Assembly: GCF_007672725.1 (NCBI RefSeq) | Contig: NZ_VDTC01000010.1 | Location: 1 to 64,000 of the forward strand | DNA from: Corynebacterium aurimucosum ATCC 700975 | GTDB lineage: Bacteria; Actinomycetota; Actinomycetes; Mycobacteriales; Mycobacteriaceae | Reading direction: 5' to 3' | DNA length: 64,000 bases | Part shown: piece after piece, positions 1 through 11,147 of the stretch | Position numbering within the stretch: the stretch's first letter is position 1 | Layout: the number at the start of each line of letters is the position of its first letter | Notes under the pieces: generated by a model | Databases searched by the model: none | Seen by the model: the letters and a program-made list of their open reading frames with translations, nothing else | Told to the model about the DNA's origin: nothing | Translations under genes and position numbers: made by a program

Positions 1-398
1 CCACTAGACATCCCGTCCAAAAACATCCTGGACTCCGTGTCCAAAAAGTCGCTAGACATCACACGACTAGTTCCACTGCCCCAAGGCAGAAGGAACGCAG
101 ACAAACATAACCTGCCCCAGCATGGGGCTAGGAGTACGAATCCTGAGTTCCTTCAAGCGGAACTGCCAACAACGTAATGGGCTAGCTCCTAGCCCCAGAA
201 TCGGCAACGGCAACGCTCTATGTTCTTCTGGTCACCGTGGTACTTCGTGGCCTTCCATAAAACCTATAGTGCGCTAGAATCGGGGGCACACTCACGCACC
301 GCTCAAGGCTCTTTTCTTGGGTCCTTCCGGCATCCCACGCACAAGGGTCTAGTAGCGCTACGACCCCAGCCGTGCTGCAGCAGGAGAGGACTGAAGCC
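1..398. other. Left-edge intergenic region with inverted repeats
   Basis: I find no credible gene here. A perfect 11-bp inverted repeat, GGGGCTAGGAG (124-134) and CTCCTAGCCCC (186-196), is separated by 51 nt, and a small hairpin GCCCC-AGCAT-GGGGC sits at 114-128 sharing the left arm. The word CTAGACATC occurs twice (3-11, 52-60). A TATAGT hexamer at 265-270 and TAGAAT at 275-280 are possible -10 elements for the gene starting at 399. The region may be the 3' end of a gene outside the window plus a leader. Confidence 0.4.
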
Positions 399-1136
399 AT
401 GAGCCACACCGATACCCTCGATTCTGTCATTGAACCACTGCTTACCGGTTTGGTGAGCAAGCGGCCTGAAGTCCGTGTGGACTGGGCCTTTGCCGAGCTT
501 AAGGAAGGTATTGAGTCAGGTCAGTGGGATGGCCACATCGACCAGGTCCGGGATCGCCTCACCGGTTACCTGCGCACGGACAAGGTGTGGACCAAGGTCA
601 TGGCCGCGCGTTTACTCACTGTTCTCGCTGAGTCTGGCCACTTTCATTACGAGGACTATCTCACCTTCCGCGCATGGTATGTCACTGAAGAAGACACGCG
701 TGGCGTAGTCAAGGACATCGGACACGTCATGGCGGTCGGCTACGGCGCGGACTACGTGGAAACCTGCGTGCGCATGGGGATGATTCCTGCCGTGGAAGGC
801 GCGGCAATTATTTCTTGCCGCCTGCGCGTCCCAGGGGGAGTGTGGCACGACGATGAGGCAGAACGCTTGGCGCGTGCTGCGTGCACGGCGATTGCTAAGA
901 GCACCTCGCCGCACATTCTAGAAATATGGACTGAGCGCCTGAGCAATACAGTCCTCAACGAGGGAGTGCGCAATGGTAATCGCGCGGTAGTGGAAAACTT
1001 CGCCCGCTTTCTCACTGCCACAGCGCACATGGTGCGTAGTGAACCCGAGAAATGGGGAATCGACGTTGACCGCGCGCAACTAGCACTACCGCTGATAGCG
1101 GAACTCGAAGACAAGCTGCGCAACGCCGGCGCATAG
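399..1136 (+). CDS. Hypothetical helical protein, 245 aa
   Basis: I do not recognise this protein and assign no function. It is soluble, mostly helical and rich in Glu, Arg and Trp, with no signal peptide or membrane segment. Regularly spaced amphipathic stretches (for example around residues 35-65 and 180-235) could form an alpha-helical repeat fold. The ATG at 399 is chosen because a purine-rich ribosome binding site (AGGAGAGGA, 382-390) lies just upstream. A GTG 27 nt further upstream is in frame but would place that site inside the gene. The gene converges with the membrane-protein gene ending at 1167 with a 30-nt gap. Coding composition matches the neighbours, so it is likely a real gene. 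Confidence 0.75.
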   Translation: MSHTDTLDSVIEPLLTGLVSKRPEVRVDWAFAELKEGIESGQWDGHIDQVRDRLTGYLRTDKVWTKVMAARLLTVLAESGHFHYEDYLTFRAWYVTEEDTRGVVKDIGHVMAVGYGADYVETCVRMGMIPAVEGAAIISCRLRVPGGVWHDDEAERLARAACTAIAKSTSPHILEIWTERLSNTVLNEGVRNGNRAVVENFARFLTATAHMVRSEPEKWGIDVDRAQLALPLIAELEDKLRNAGA

Positions 1137-1166
1137 GTAGTCTCTTTCCACCAGTGAAAGCGCCAT

Positions 1167-1754
1167 TTAATGTTCGCGCGCAGCACTAAAGAAGCGCACC
1201 CTATCAACCTCCATCGGCTGGGGCCGCTGCCAGGGATAGCGATCCGGAGTGGCCATAACAGGCGCGCTCAGCTGCAGGAGGGTGTCCGTGCCTGCGGGGC
1301 CGCCTACTGTCAGCTCGCCATCGCGTATTTCAATCGCTGAAGCAAAACTGCGATCAACGCTCTTGGAACGCACAACGGCTGTTGGCACCTCAACGAAGAC
1401 GGTTCTTCCGCGACGTAGAACGGTAGCCTTGTCGGAGATATAGCTGGGGCGGATGCGCTCGGCGGCAATCAACCCCCACACGAAGATGACGGCCCACAGT
1501 GACAGCAGTAGCGCCACACCCCGCACCACACCTGCGGGGAGAATCAGGTGAACAACCACCATTTCTACCACCAACACCGCGGTGACGAGCCCAAGCATTT
1601 GCAGCCTGCCTGGAGGGTGGGGAAGTGCCTGAGCACCAGTGGGGAGCAATGTCTCGCCGCGTATCCAACGCCACAAATCCCGATAGAGACTAAGTTCGTA
1701 CTTTGCCAATCGGAATCCAGGATGCTTTCCCAGGAAGCTCCATATCCTACCCAT
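1167..1754 (-). CDS. Two-helix membrane protein partnered with MerR regulator
   Basis: A 195-aa protein of unknown function. A basic N-terminus (residues 1-50) is followed by two adjacent hydrophobic helices (about 52-72 and 76-98) and a roughly 95-residue soluble C-terminal part rich in beta-forming residues, probably cytoplasmic. The ATG at 1754 is chosen because it overlaps the upstream merR stop codon (ATGGGTAG), which implies translational coupling; an upstream extension would run far into merR. Being second in a two-gene operon with a MerR regulator, it is probably the regulator's main target, but the sequence gives no hint of an effector or transport function. The family is not recognised. 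Confidence 0.75.
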   Translation of the reverse strand: MGRIWSFLGKHPGFRLAKYELSLYRDLWRWIRGETLLPTGAQALPHPPGRLQMLGLVTAVLVVEMVVVHLILPAGVVRGVALLLSLWAVIFVWGLIAAERIRPSYISDKATVLRRGRTVFVEVPTAVVRSKSVDRSFASAIEIRDGELTVGGPAGTDTLLQLSAPVMATPDRYPWQRPQPMEVDRVRFFSAAREH

Positions 1755-2436
1755 GTGGTGCTCCCGCCAGTGCCGCGAGCGCTCTGCCCTGTGCACCAGT
1801 TGTGGGTGCATCGGTGGCGCTCAGCAAGACCTTACCTGGCCGCAACGTAGGATAGATTCCCCGCATGAGGCCGCGTTCGCCTAAACGCTGCAGCTTGGCG
1901 ACGATCACCGTGACCTCGCGATCATTCGGGGACAGTGCGCCAAGTTCGCGCCACAGCGATTCAACGTCGCGGAGAACTCTCAAGCATTCGGCGTCCTCAA
2001 GATTCTCGCGCAGTTGTTGCCAAGTTCCTTCCGTTGCGACACCACAAAGGGCCATCAGATCCCAAGAATCAAGCTCGAGCTGCAGCATCGCGGGATCATG
2101 GATCGCCACTTTGAGGGATTCGCGGATGTCTTGTGGAGTCCCGTTGGGCGCTTGGGCAAGGGCGAGTAGGCGCTCGCGTTGTCGCTTGAGCCGAGCGATA
2201 CGCTCGTCGAGCGCCCCAAACGAACGCTCGATAGCATTCGGCTGATTCACCTCGGCGACGGGGACTCCGGCGTCGATAAGCGCACGCGCGCGCAGCACCG
2301 ACGCCAGATCAGAAACAGAATAGTCGCGATAGTTCCCGCTGGTGCGGGCGGGTTCAGGGACTGCGCCCGTCTCGTGTAAATGTCGTACAGAACGAACTGA
2401 GCATCCAGCGGCCGCGGCGACGTCCGATATCTTCAT
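1747..2436 (-). CDS. MerR-family transcriptional regulator
   Basis: A 229-aa regulator. Residues 1-70 form the winged helix-turn-helix of the MerR family (start MKISDVAAAAGCSVRSVRHL, then the YRDYS wing). A helical dimerisation stretch rich in Glu, Arg and Leu follows (about 75-95). The C-terminal 130 residues hold no Cys metal-binding motif, so a metal sensor is unlikely; an organic ligand or a partner protein is possible. The promoter just upstream has a dyad inside a 19-bp spacer and would start transcription at or next to the ATG, so the mRNA is probably leaderless. The gene overlaps the downstream membrane-protein gene by 8 nt. Autoregulation is inferred from the dyad position. Confidence 0.88.
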   Translation of the reverse strand: MKISDVAAAAGCSVRSVRHLHETGAVPEPARTSGNYRDYSVSDLASVLRARALIDAGVPVAEVNQPNAIERSFGALDERIARLKRQRERLLALAQAPNGTPQDIRESLKVAIHDPAMLQLELDSWDLMALCGVATEGTWQQLRENLEDAECLRVLRDVESLWRELGALSPNDREVTVIVAKLQRLGERGLMRGIYPTLRPGKVLLSATDAPTTGAQGRALAALAGAPHG

Positions 2437-2442
2437 AGGACA

Positions 2443-2473
2443 AAGCTAAACCCTCACACGGTGTGAGGGTCAA
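2443..2473 (-). promoter_or_regulatory. MerR-type promoter with dyad operator in 19-bp spacer
   Basis: Read on the minus strand: -35 TTGACC (2473-2468), a 19-bp spacer, and -10 TAGCTT (2448-2443). A perfect dyad with 10-bp arms ACCCTCACAC / GTGTGAGGGT and one central base fills the spacer (2450-2470). The over-long spacer with an internal dyad is the hallmark of promoters that MerR proteins activate by untwisting DNA. The predicted start is 6-7 nt past the -10, at the merR ATG (2436). Confidence 0.8.
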
Positions 2474-2508
2474 GTGCTTGGTGAAAACTGATCCGAGTTG
2501 CTGAGGCC

Positions 2509-3873
2509 TTAGTTTCGGAAACCGTGTACGGGCGCCGGGATGAAGCCACCGCGGTTGATGAAGGTGGAGTTGCCCACCTGGTTGACCGGGATGACCGGAG
2601 CGTAGCCTAGAAGGCCGCCGAAGTTGACCTCGTCGCCAGCCTTGGTGCCTGGTGCAGGAATGACGCGCACCGCGGTGGTCTTATGGTTCATCACACCAAT
2701 GGCGGCTTCGTCCGCGATCATGCCGGCAATAGTTTCCGCGGAAGTATCGCCCGGAATGGCGATCATGTCTAGGCCCACCGAGCAGATGGAGGTCATGGCC
2801 TCCAGCTTGTCGATGGAAATAGCGCCGGTGCGCACCGCATCGATCATGCCCTTGTCTTCCGAAACCGGGATGAAGGAACCGGACAGACCGCCCACGCGTG
2901 AGCAGGCCATCATACCGCCCTTCTTGACGGCGTCGTTAAGCAGTGCGAGGGCTGCCGTCGTTCCGTGCGTGCCCACCTGATCCAGGCCCATGTGCTCCAG
3001 GATGTGTGCGACGGAATCGCCCAGCTCCGCAGTCGGGGCCAAGGAAAGGTCGATGATGCCGAAAGGAACACCGAGGCGCTCCGAGGCCATCGAACCAACG
3101 AGCTGTCCGGCACGCGTGACCTTGAAGGCGGCCTTCTTGACCTCCTCGGCGACTTCATTAAGGGTGGCGCCCTCCAGGGATCCGAGAGCACGGTCGACAA
3201 CACCCGGCCCAGACACACCGACGGAGACAACGCAGTCCGGTTCCTCGATACCGTGGAAGGCACCGGCCATGAAGGGGTTATCGCCCACGGAGTTGGAGAA
3301 AATCACGAGCTTGGCACAGCCGATGGCGCTGCGGTCCTTGGTGAGTTCGGCAGCTTCCTTGATGATGCGTCCCATCTGCGCTGCGGCGTTCATGTTGATG
3401 CCGGCGCGCGAGGATGCGATATTCACCGAGGAACACACCAGGTTGGTCTCAGCCAGCGCTTCCGGGATAGAGCGGATGAGTGTCTTCTCCGCAGTGGTGG
3501 CACCCTTTTCAACCAGTGCGGAGTAGCCGCCGACGAAGTTAACACCTGTCGTCTCAGCGGCGCGGTCCAGTGCACGGGCGACGTCGACGGGGTTTCCCTC
3601 GACGCCAGCCACGATAAGTGAGATCGGTGTGACGGATATACGCTTGTTGACGATCGGGATGCCGAGCTCGGCCTCGATCCCTTCGCAGACCTCCACGAGC
3701 TGAGCCGCCCGGGTGGTTACGCGATCATAAACGGCCTCTGCGGTAGCTTCCATGGTGGAGCGCGTGCAACCGAGCAGCGAAATCCCCATGGTGACGGTGC
3801 GGATATCGAGGCGGTATTTCTCGATCATCTCGATGGTGTCGAGAATACTGACGGTGTTGAAGCGATTAAGCAT
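2509..3873 (-). CDS. DUF711 / UPF0210 family protein
   Basis: A 454-aa cytosolic protein that covers the full DUF711 (UPF0210) family length, beginning [20 protein letters not shown] and containing the family's Gly/Ala-rich segments. The family has a pyruvate-formate-lyase-like fold in database naming, but its reaction is not established. It lies 15 nt downstream of the ACT-domain gene (3889-4158), and this pairing of UPF0237 with UPF0210 is conserved across many bacteria, so the ACT protein probably gives it a small-molecule sensing subunit. I see no membrane segments and no broken motifs. Identification of the family is firm; function is unknown. Confidence 0.9.
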   Translation of the reverse strand: MLNRFNTVSILDTIEMIEKYRLDIRTVTMGISLLGCTRSTMEATAEAVYDRVTTRAAQLVEVCEGIEAELGIPIVNKRISVTPISLIVAGVEGNPVDVARALDRAAETTGVNFVGGYSALVEKGATTAEKTLIRSIPEALAETNLVCSSVNIASSRAGINMNAAAQMGRIIKEAAELTKDRSAIGCAKLVIFSNSVGDNPFMAGAFHGIEEPDCVVSVGVSGPGVVDRALGSLEGATLNEVAEEVKKAAFKVTRAGQLVGSMASERLGVPFGIIDLSLAPTAELGDSVAHILEHMGLDQVGTHGTTAALALLNDAVKKGGMMACSRVGGLSGSFIPVSEDKGMIDAVRTGAISIDKLEAMTSICSVGLDMIAIPGDTSAETIAGMIADEAAIGVMNHKTTAVRVIPAPGTKAGDEVNFGGLLGYAPVIPVNQVGNSTFINRGGFIPAPVHGFRN

Positions 3874-3888
3874 GACTGATTCTCGCTC

Positions 3889-4158
3889 CTAAATCTCATT
3901 CATGGCGGTGAACAGTGCTTCCGACTGCACGCGAATGGATTGTTTGATGGACTCACCGACGGTATTCATCCGCTCCTGAATCTGCTGGATGCTGACCTCA
4001 TTCTCATCGAATTCGACGCGCAGAATCATAGTGAAGTACCCAGACATGAGGGTCTGAGAGACGTCAACGATGTTGATCTTGAGCTCAGCGAGGGCGGTGG
4101 AAACGGCAGAGATAATTCCGGTGTTATCAACACCGGTAACAGTCATGATGGCGATCAT
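3889..4158 (-). CDS. ACT domain protein, UPF0237 family
   Basis: An 89-aa protein consisting almost entirely of one ACT domain (IMTVTGVDNTGIISAVSTAL at the first strand and helix, then NIVDVSQTLMSGYFTM). ACT domains bind amino acids or other small ligands and usually act as dimers. The ATG at 4158 is chosen because the ACT fold starts immediately there and a -10 hexamer TACAAT (4170-4165) lies 6 nt upstream, predicting a leaderless transcript. It is the first gene of a two-gene unit with the DUF711 gene. It is divergent from the NAD(P)-binding gene at 4238, with about 80 bp between. Confidence 0.9.
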   Translation of the reverse strand: MIAIMTVTGVDNTGIISAVSTALAELKINIVDVSQTLMSGYFTMILRVEFDENEVSIQQIQERMNTVGESIKQSIRVQSEALFTAMNEI

Positions 4159-4237
4159 AATTTGATTGTAGCCCGTGGGTTTTTCACGCTGCCCTGGGGT
4201 CATGCAGGATAGCGAGCCGGCGCGTACGGTGGCGCAC

Positions 4238-4927
4238 ATGACTGATACGACAACAACTACGCGCAAGAAGGTTCTATACATCGGCGGCCACGGCAAGGTT
4301 GGGCTTTTGGCGGCGCCCAAGCTTGTCGACGCCAACCTCACCGTCCATTCCCTCATCCGCAACCCGGACCAGGTCTCTGATATTGAGGCCCTCGGTGCCG
4401 CCGCGGTGGTTCGCGATCTCACCGAGCTTTCTGTTGAGGACTGGGCAGAGCTTTTGGCTGACTATGACGTCGTCGTGTGGGGCGCCGGAAATGGTGGCCG
4501 TGCTGGTGCGGAGGTGACGTGGGCGGTCGACCGTGATGCGGCGCTGGCATCTATTGCGGGTCTGGAAAAGCTTTCTGCCGAGGGCAAGAACACTCCCGCC
4601 TACATCATGATTTCCTACATGGGTGCCACGGAGAACACGACCGATCCTGCGGATGAGAAGTGGTACGCCTACGTGGAGTCGAAGAAGGAGGTGGACAACA
4701 AGCTCAACTCCACCGACCTCAATTACCTCATCCTTGGCCCGGCAGCCCTGACGGAGGAGCCTTCGCGCGGCATCACCGTGCTAGATAAGGACGCAGAGCG
4801 CACCGGTAAGCTGACAACCTCCCGAGAGCTTGTCGCTGAGGTGGTCACCGAGGTCGCCGGCCGCGAAAGCTTCCCGACTTCGCCGCTAGAGTTCATCGAT
4901 GGCGATGGCAGCGTGAAGGATATCTAA
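4238..4927 (+). CDS. NAD(P)-binding atypical SDR / NmrA-like protein
   Basis: A 229-aa Rossmann-fold protein. The nucleotide-binding loop near the N-terminus is GGHGKVG (about residues 15-21), a GxxGxxG-type motif, followed by SLIRNPDQ at the end of the second strand, where Arg suggests NADP(H). A YVESKKEVD segment near residue 150 corresponds to the YxxxK region of atypical SDRs. Such proteins act as NAD(P)H-dependent reductases or redox sensors; the substrate is unknown. The ATG at 4238 is preferred over upstream starts because the -10 TACGGT (4225-4230) lies 7 nt before it, suggesting a leaderless mRNA. Its stop codon overlaps the convergent gene at 4924 by 4 nt. Confidence 0.85.
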   Translation: MTDTTTTTRKKVLYIGGHGKVGLLAAPKLVDANLTVHSLIRNPDQVSDIEALGAAAVVRDLTELSVEDWAELLADYDVVVWGAGNGGRAGAEVTWAVDRDAALASIAGLEKLSAEGKNTPAYIMISYMGATENTTDPADEKWYAYVESKKEVDNKLNSTDLNYLILGPAALTEEPSRGITVLDKDAERTGKLTTSRELVAEVVTEVAGRESFPTSPLEFIDGDGSVKDI

Positions 4928-5670
4928 AATCGAGCGGATGCCGCCGCGTCAAGCGCGGCGATGACTTGCTCTCTGCTCAATTGGTGGTGGAGGCTCGCAT
5001 AGCGAAGTGGCTTGGTGGATAGGTGGGCCGCGATATACCAGCCTGTGGGGTGCTCAAACGTCGCCTGGCTTTGGAAACGCACCACGGCCACCCCCTGTTC
5101 GCGAAAGGCGCGGGGAGAAGCGTGGGACTCAAACTCATCGCTGATGATTTCTTGAACTGTGCCATCTGGAAGGAAAATGCGTACCTTCGCCTTGTAGTAG
5201 TACTCGATGGGATCTGCGTGCGGCACGTGTCGACCTGTTTGCCAGATCTCACTGAGCAGCGCGGGGTAGTACTCGATCCACCCATTTTCCGACGCCGTCC
5301 GTAGACGGCGAGCACCCCACGTAGAGCTCCGAATTGCTCGAATGTTTCGACCGGCCGCCACGACGAGGAAGAGGACGAAGACTGCAACGGCCAAGCCCTG
5401 CCATCCGGAACTAATAGACATATCTTCGCCGATAAAGGCTGATAGTGCGATAGCTAGGCCCACTACCGCCGTGATGAGGTTGTTCCGTAGGCTTCGCCAT
5501 TCAGGTGTGGCGCCGCCTGGGAGTGGCCCAGTCGCGGCGATCGCGCGAACAATACTAGATGTGCTTGATCTCAAGTTCGGGGCGGACACAGAACGCCGAG
5601 TGCGGGGAATGAGCCTCTCGGAGTAGTGGTGTTCCGGGAAGTCGAATGGTGCTAAAGCGTGGTCAGACAT
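4924..5670 (-). CDS. Membrane protein, paralog 3 of tandem family
   Basis: A 248-aa protein of unknown function and the most diverged of three tandem paralogs. Two hydrophobic helices (about residues 68-85 and 90-108) precede a cytoplasmic or surface domain beginning with the shared motif ENGWIEYYPAL. That domain continues with YYYKAKV, a FLPDGT turn, and a C-terminal GWYIA strand. The ATG at 5670 is 8 nt after the stop of the preceding paralog, so the two are probably co-transcribed. It overlaps the convergent SDR-like gene by 4 nt (CTAA). The N-terminus lacks the conserved PLxLxRT stretch found in the other two copies. Confidence 0.75.
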   Translation of the reverse strand: MSDHALAPFDFPEHHYSERLIPRTRRSVSAPNLRSSTSSIVRAIAATGPLPGGATPEWRSLRNNLITAVVGLAIALSAFIGEDMSISSGWQGLAVAVFVLFLVVAAGRNIRAIRSSTWGARRLRTASENGWIEYYPALLSEIWQTGRHVPHADPIEYYYKAKVRIFLPDGTVQEIISDEFESHASPRAFREQGVAVVRFQSQATFEHPTGWYIAAHLSTKPLRYASLHHQLSREQVIAALDAAASARF

Positions 5671-5678
5671 TCTTATCA

Positions 5679-6461
5679 CTAACTTCTTACCCAGTTCCGC
5701 TCTGCAAAAGACAGTGCTGCTTCAATGTTCTTTTGGCGCAGACCATTGTGCAGTTCTGGCTGCGGGTTGTCTGCATCTGCCCGATATCCCACCACGCCCC
5801 ATCCGTTATTGTGGTTGAAGTCCACGGTGGCAACGAGGGGACCGTCGGCAAGCAGCCGCCCCCGCAGCTTCAGCCAGTTCGGGTTTGGAGCAATGAATTC
5901 CTCGGTCATGCTTTTCGTCAATGATCCGTCTGGCTGCAGGATGAGAACCGGGGCGGTGTAGTAAAAGTCGGTACTGTCGTCGTAATCAACGCGGCGCCTA
6001 TAGGTCAGCTCGCCGATCAACGCGGGGCGGTATTCAATCCAGCCATTCTCCCACGCGGTGCGAAGCCTTGTTGTGGAACCCAAGCGCCCCCGCAAAATCA
6101 AGATTCCAACGAAGACGAACACGAGGGCTGCAGCTCCAGTGATAAAGCTGGCTATCGGAATACTCCCAATCGTTCCGCCGGCTCCGGGAAACAGGACCGA
6201 TATAAAGATCGTGTGAGCCACCGAGAAGAGTAGCGCTGAGCCGCCAATGAAGATGAAAAAGGAGCCAACGATGACCATGCCGAGATTGGATTGGCCGATC
6301 GGAGACCCGACGCTATTAATAGCCTCGCGGATGCCGCTGCGATCCGTGTTTGGGTTGGGTTGCTGATCGTGATCCTTCAAATCCTTAGGCGCGAGGGATC
6401 CTGCACTTGAGGAAGGAAGCTTCAGCGGAGTGCGGGGCAGCTGCAAGGGAGCGTGAGTCAT
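5679..6461 (-). CDS. Membrane protein, paralog 2 of tandem family
   Basis: A 260-aa protein of unknown function. It has a cytoplasmic N-terminal tail of about 60 residues, two transmembrane helices (about 62-85 and 102-125) and a C-terminal domain of about 125 residues starting with AWENGWIEYRPALIGEL. Other conserved blocks shared with the gene at 6558-7349 are FYYTAPVLILQPDGSL, the EF-x-NPN-x-LxxRG block, and NNGWxVxxYRAD near the end. The start at 6461 is supported by a -10 TAAACT (6474-6469) 7 nt upstream. An inverted repeat GGTCACC-8-GGTGACC (6483-6504) lies just upstream of that -10 and may be an operator. Confidence 0.78.
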   Translation of the reverse strand: MTHAPLQLPRTPLKLPSSSAGSLAPKDLKDHDQQPNPNTDRSGIREAINSVGSPIGQSNLGMVIVGSFFIFIGGSALLFSVAHTIFISVLFPGAGGTIGSIPIASFITGAAALVFVFVGILILRGRLGSTTRLRTAWENGWIEYRPALIGELTYRRRVDYDDSTDFYYTAPVLILQPDGSLTKSMTEEFIAPNPNWLKLRGRLLADGPLVATVDFNHNNGWGVVGYRADADNPQPELHNGLRQKNIEAALSFAERNWVRS

Positions 6462-6482
6462 GGATCACAGTTTAATGTTCGT

Positions 6483-6504
6483 GGTCACCATTTTCTCGGT
6501 GACC
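6483..6504. repeat. Inverted repeat upstream of paralog 2 promoter
   Basis: Two 7-bp arms, GGTCACC (6483-6489) and GGTGACC (6498-6504), are separated by 8 bp and lie about 10 bp upstream of the predicted -10 of the 5679-6461 gene. The position fits a transcription-factor site. I cannot name the regulator. Confidence 0.35.
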
Positions 6505-6557
6505 ATCGGCGGCTGGGGACTAGCCCCCGACGAAAACCCGGTCTTAATCGGGGAGAG

Positions 6558-7349
6558 CTAGCGTACCCATCGTTGTTCAGCGAATTGGAGAACGGCATCC
6601 ACTTGGCGGTTGGTGAGACCGTTGGATAGTTCCGCCTCTGAGCTCATCCCATCGGCGCGGTAAGCCGCGACCGTCCATCCATTATTGTTCGCGGTATCGA
6701 CGGTTGCTATACGAGCCCCTTCGGCAAGAGCAGCGCCCCGTGACCTTAGCCTATTCGGATTGTCAGCGCGGAACTCAGCGGACATTGCGCTCGCTAGTGT
6801 GCCGTCTGGCTGAAGGATCAAAAGAGGCGCCGAATAATAGAAATAAGTCCGCTTACGGTCGTCGGTCCCTTCGGTTTCGCTTCGCAGGTACACAAGCTCG
6901 CCAATAAGAGCAGGACGGTATTCTATCCAGCCGTTGCGCCACGCGGTGCGCAGACGCTGTGCATTTCGGGTTTCCTTGAGAATACTCCGCAAACCTACGA
7001 CGAAAACAGTAAGACTGACGAGGCAAATAATGACTGGGATAAGCGAAAATATTCCTAGATCTGAGAAGCTGCTTTGCGGAGGACCAAAGCTACCAGTGAA
7101 GAAAGGAATCGACATGCTGCACATAAACAGCCCGACTAGACCTATAAAAGCCCAGGCTGCGACAACACCAAACGAGAGGCGTCCCGGCTGAGGCCCAGCC
7201 TCCTCGATGACCTCGCGAAGACCTGAATTGTCCATCCGCGGGTTCGGCTGAGCATCGTGGGTGCGCTGTTCCTTTGGAGCAAGCCGCGGCGTAGCGCTCA
7301 GACTTATTCCGCACTGCGTGCGCGAAAGTCGTAGGGGAGTATGGTCCAT
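6558..7349 (-). CDS. Membrane protein, paralog 1 of tandem family
   Basis: A 263-aa protein of unknown function, first in the tandem array. The N-terminal tail begins MDHTPLRLSRTQ, aligning with MTHAPLQLPRTP of the next copy, which fixes the start at 7349 rather than 24 nt upstream. Two hydrophobic helices (about 62-85 and 100-122) are followed by the shared domain AWRNGWIEYRPALIGEL, then FYYSAPLLILQPDGTL and NNNGWTVAAYRADG. A -10 TACACT (7362-7357) lies 7 nt upstream, so it probably has its own leaderless transcript. The 96-nt gap to the next copy carries that copy's own promoter. The family seems confined to this array within the window. Confidence 0.78.
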   Translation of the reverse strand: MDHTPLRLSRTQCGISLSATPRLAPKEQRTHDAQPNPRMDNSGLREVIEEAGPQPGRLSFGVVAAWAFIGLVGLFMCSMSIPFFTGSFGPPQSSFSDLGIFSLIPVIICLVSLTVFVVGLRSILKETRNAQRLRTAWRNGWIEYRPALIGELVYLRSETEGTDDRKRTYFYYSAPLLILQPDGTLASAMSAEFRADNPNRLRSRGAALAEGARIATVDTANNNGWTVAAYRADGMSSEAELSNGLTNRQVDAVLQFAEQRWVR

Positions 7350-7396
7350 GCGCCACAGTGTAGCGCCAACCACACATCGCCACCGAGTACTGACGC

Positions 7397-7969
7397 CTAG
7401 TGATCGGCGTGGGAGCCGCGAATCGATTGCTCGACCAAATCCAAAACCTGCTCGAGATTCTTCGTGTCCCCGAGCGCTAGGCGGTTGATAAATCCGTCCA
7501 TAAAGGTTTCAAGATATGTCACGAGGGTGTCGATGGAGACGTCGTCTCGCATGCGCCCCTTCTCGGCGTTGGATTCCAAGCGGGCACGGACCGCCTCATC
7601 AAGAATCTGTTGCTCCTCATGCCAGCGCGCGGCGAAAGACGGATCGGTACGCAGCATCGAGGTCACAGCAAGCCGGGTGGCAAGCCAGTCATGGCGCTCC
7701 GGATGGCGCAGCATCTCACTCATGACTTCGACGAGACCGTTGTTCGCAACAACTTCGGCCTCACGGGCGGCGTCTTCCCGGGCCAAGGCAAGAAAGAGGG
7801 ACTCCTTATCACCGAAGTGGTGGAAGATTGCCCCACGCGACTTACCTGTGGCTTCTTCGAGGCGCCGCACCGTCGCGCCGTCATAGCCGTGCTCAGCGAA
7901 GCATTTACGTGCGCCAACCAGAATGTCGTGGCGGCGGCGGTTCAGTTCAGAGTCGCTCATAATCGGCAT
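7397..7969 (-). CDS. acnR: TetR-family repressor of aconitase, AcnR
   Basis: A 190-aa TetR regulator. The helix-turn-helix is at about residues 12-58 (RRHDILVGARKCFAEHGYDG, then TVRRLEEATGKSRGAIFHHFGDKESLF), closely like AcnR of C. glutamicum, which represses the aconitase gene. It lies directly downstream of acn in the same direction, the arrangement known for AcnR. The C-terminal part is the ligand and dimerisation domain. The ATG at 7969 is preferred over one 12 nt downstream because an AAAGGAG site lies upstream of it. A matching operator is found upstream of acn at 11132-11147, so the identification rests on sequence, neighbourhood and target site together. Confidence 0.93.
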   Translation of the reverse strand: MPIMSDSELNRRRHDILVGARKCFAEHGYDGATVRRLEEATGKSRGAIFHHFGDKESLFLALAREDAAREAEVVANNGLVEVMSEMLRHPERHDWLATRLAVTSMLRTDPSFAARWHEEQQILDEAVRARLESNAEKGRMRDDVSIDTLVTYLETFMDGFINRLALGDTKNLEQVLDLVEQSIRGSHADH

Positions 7970-8044
7970 GGCTGAAAACTAGCTCCTTTAAGCACGGCGG
8001 CGGGTAAACGGGTGGAGGAAGTAGAGGGGAGGGACAGAAGCAGA

Positions 8045-8080
8045 AAGGCCAGCCAGCACTCCATGTTGCTAGCTGGCCTT
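8045..8080 (-). terminator. Stem-loop terminator candidate after acn
   Basis: On the minus strand AAGGCCAGC (8080-8072) pairs with GCTGGCCTT (8053-8045), with further pairing of TAGCA with TGCTG inside, and is followed by a T-containing tract. It sits between acn and acnR, so it may reduce read-through into acnR rather than stop it fully. Confidence 0.65.
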
Positions 8081-8090
8081 GGTGCCTAAC

Positions 8091-8125
8091 TATGTAGGTC
8101 GCCCCAGAGTCGGGGTGCCTACATA
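8091..8125 (-). other. Long stem-loop downstream of acn
   Basis: TATGTAGG (8091-8098) pairs with CCTACATA (8118-8125), with CCCC (8102-8105) and GGGG (8112-8115) forming an inner stem. It has no T-run, so it may protect the acn mRNA 3' end or help the terminator that follows. Confidence 0.5.
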
Positions 8126-8140
8126 ATGGGCAAGGCTGCT

Positions 8141-10969
<2,829 letters not shown>

Positions 10970-11124
10970 TCCTTGCTTTTCGCTTGTGGGTTATCGAACA
11001 CTGGTCGAAGGTTCATCGAATTTGCCGATATGCCCTAGCAACCACATGGAGCCAGGTGTATCGGCGATCTCAGAACGCGAATGTTCCGTATCTATTGTAG
11101 ATGCAAGAACCCTCGGTCGACACC

Positions 11125-11147
11125 AGCATAACAGTACGGGCGTTCTG
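11125..11147 (-). promoter_or_regulatory. AcnR operator and -10 region of acn
   Basis: On the minus strand the 16-mer CAGAACGCCCGTACTG (11147-11132) matches the AcnR consensus CAGNACnnncGTACTG described for C. glutamicum. It is followed one base later by a candidate -10 TATGCT (11130-11125). A repressor bound here would cover the -35/-10 spacer. Confidence 0.85.

Noticed and set aside
10985..11010. LexA-like word TCGAACACTGGTCGAA upstream of acn
   Set aside because: Spacing and symmetry do not fit the actinobacterial SOS box, and acn is not an SOS gene.
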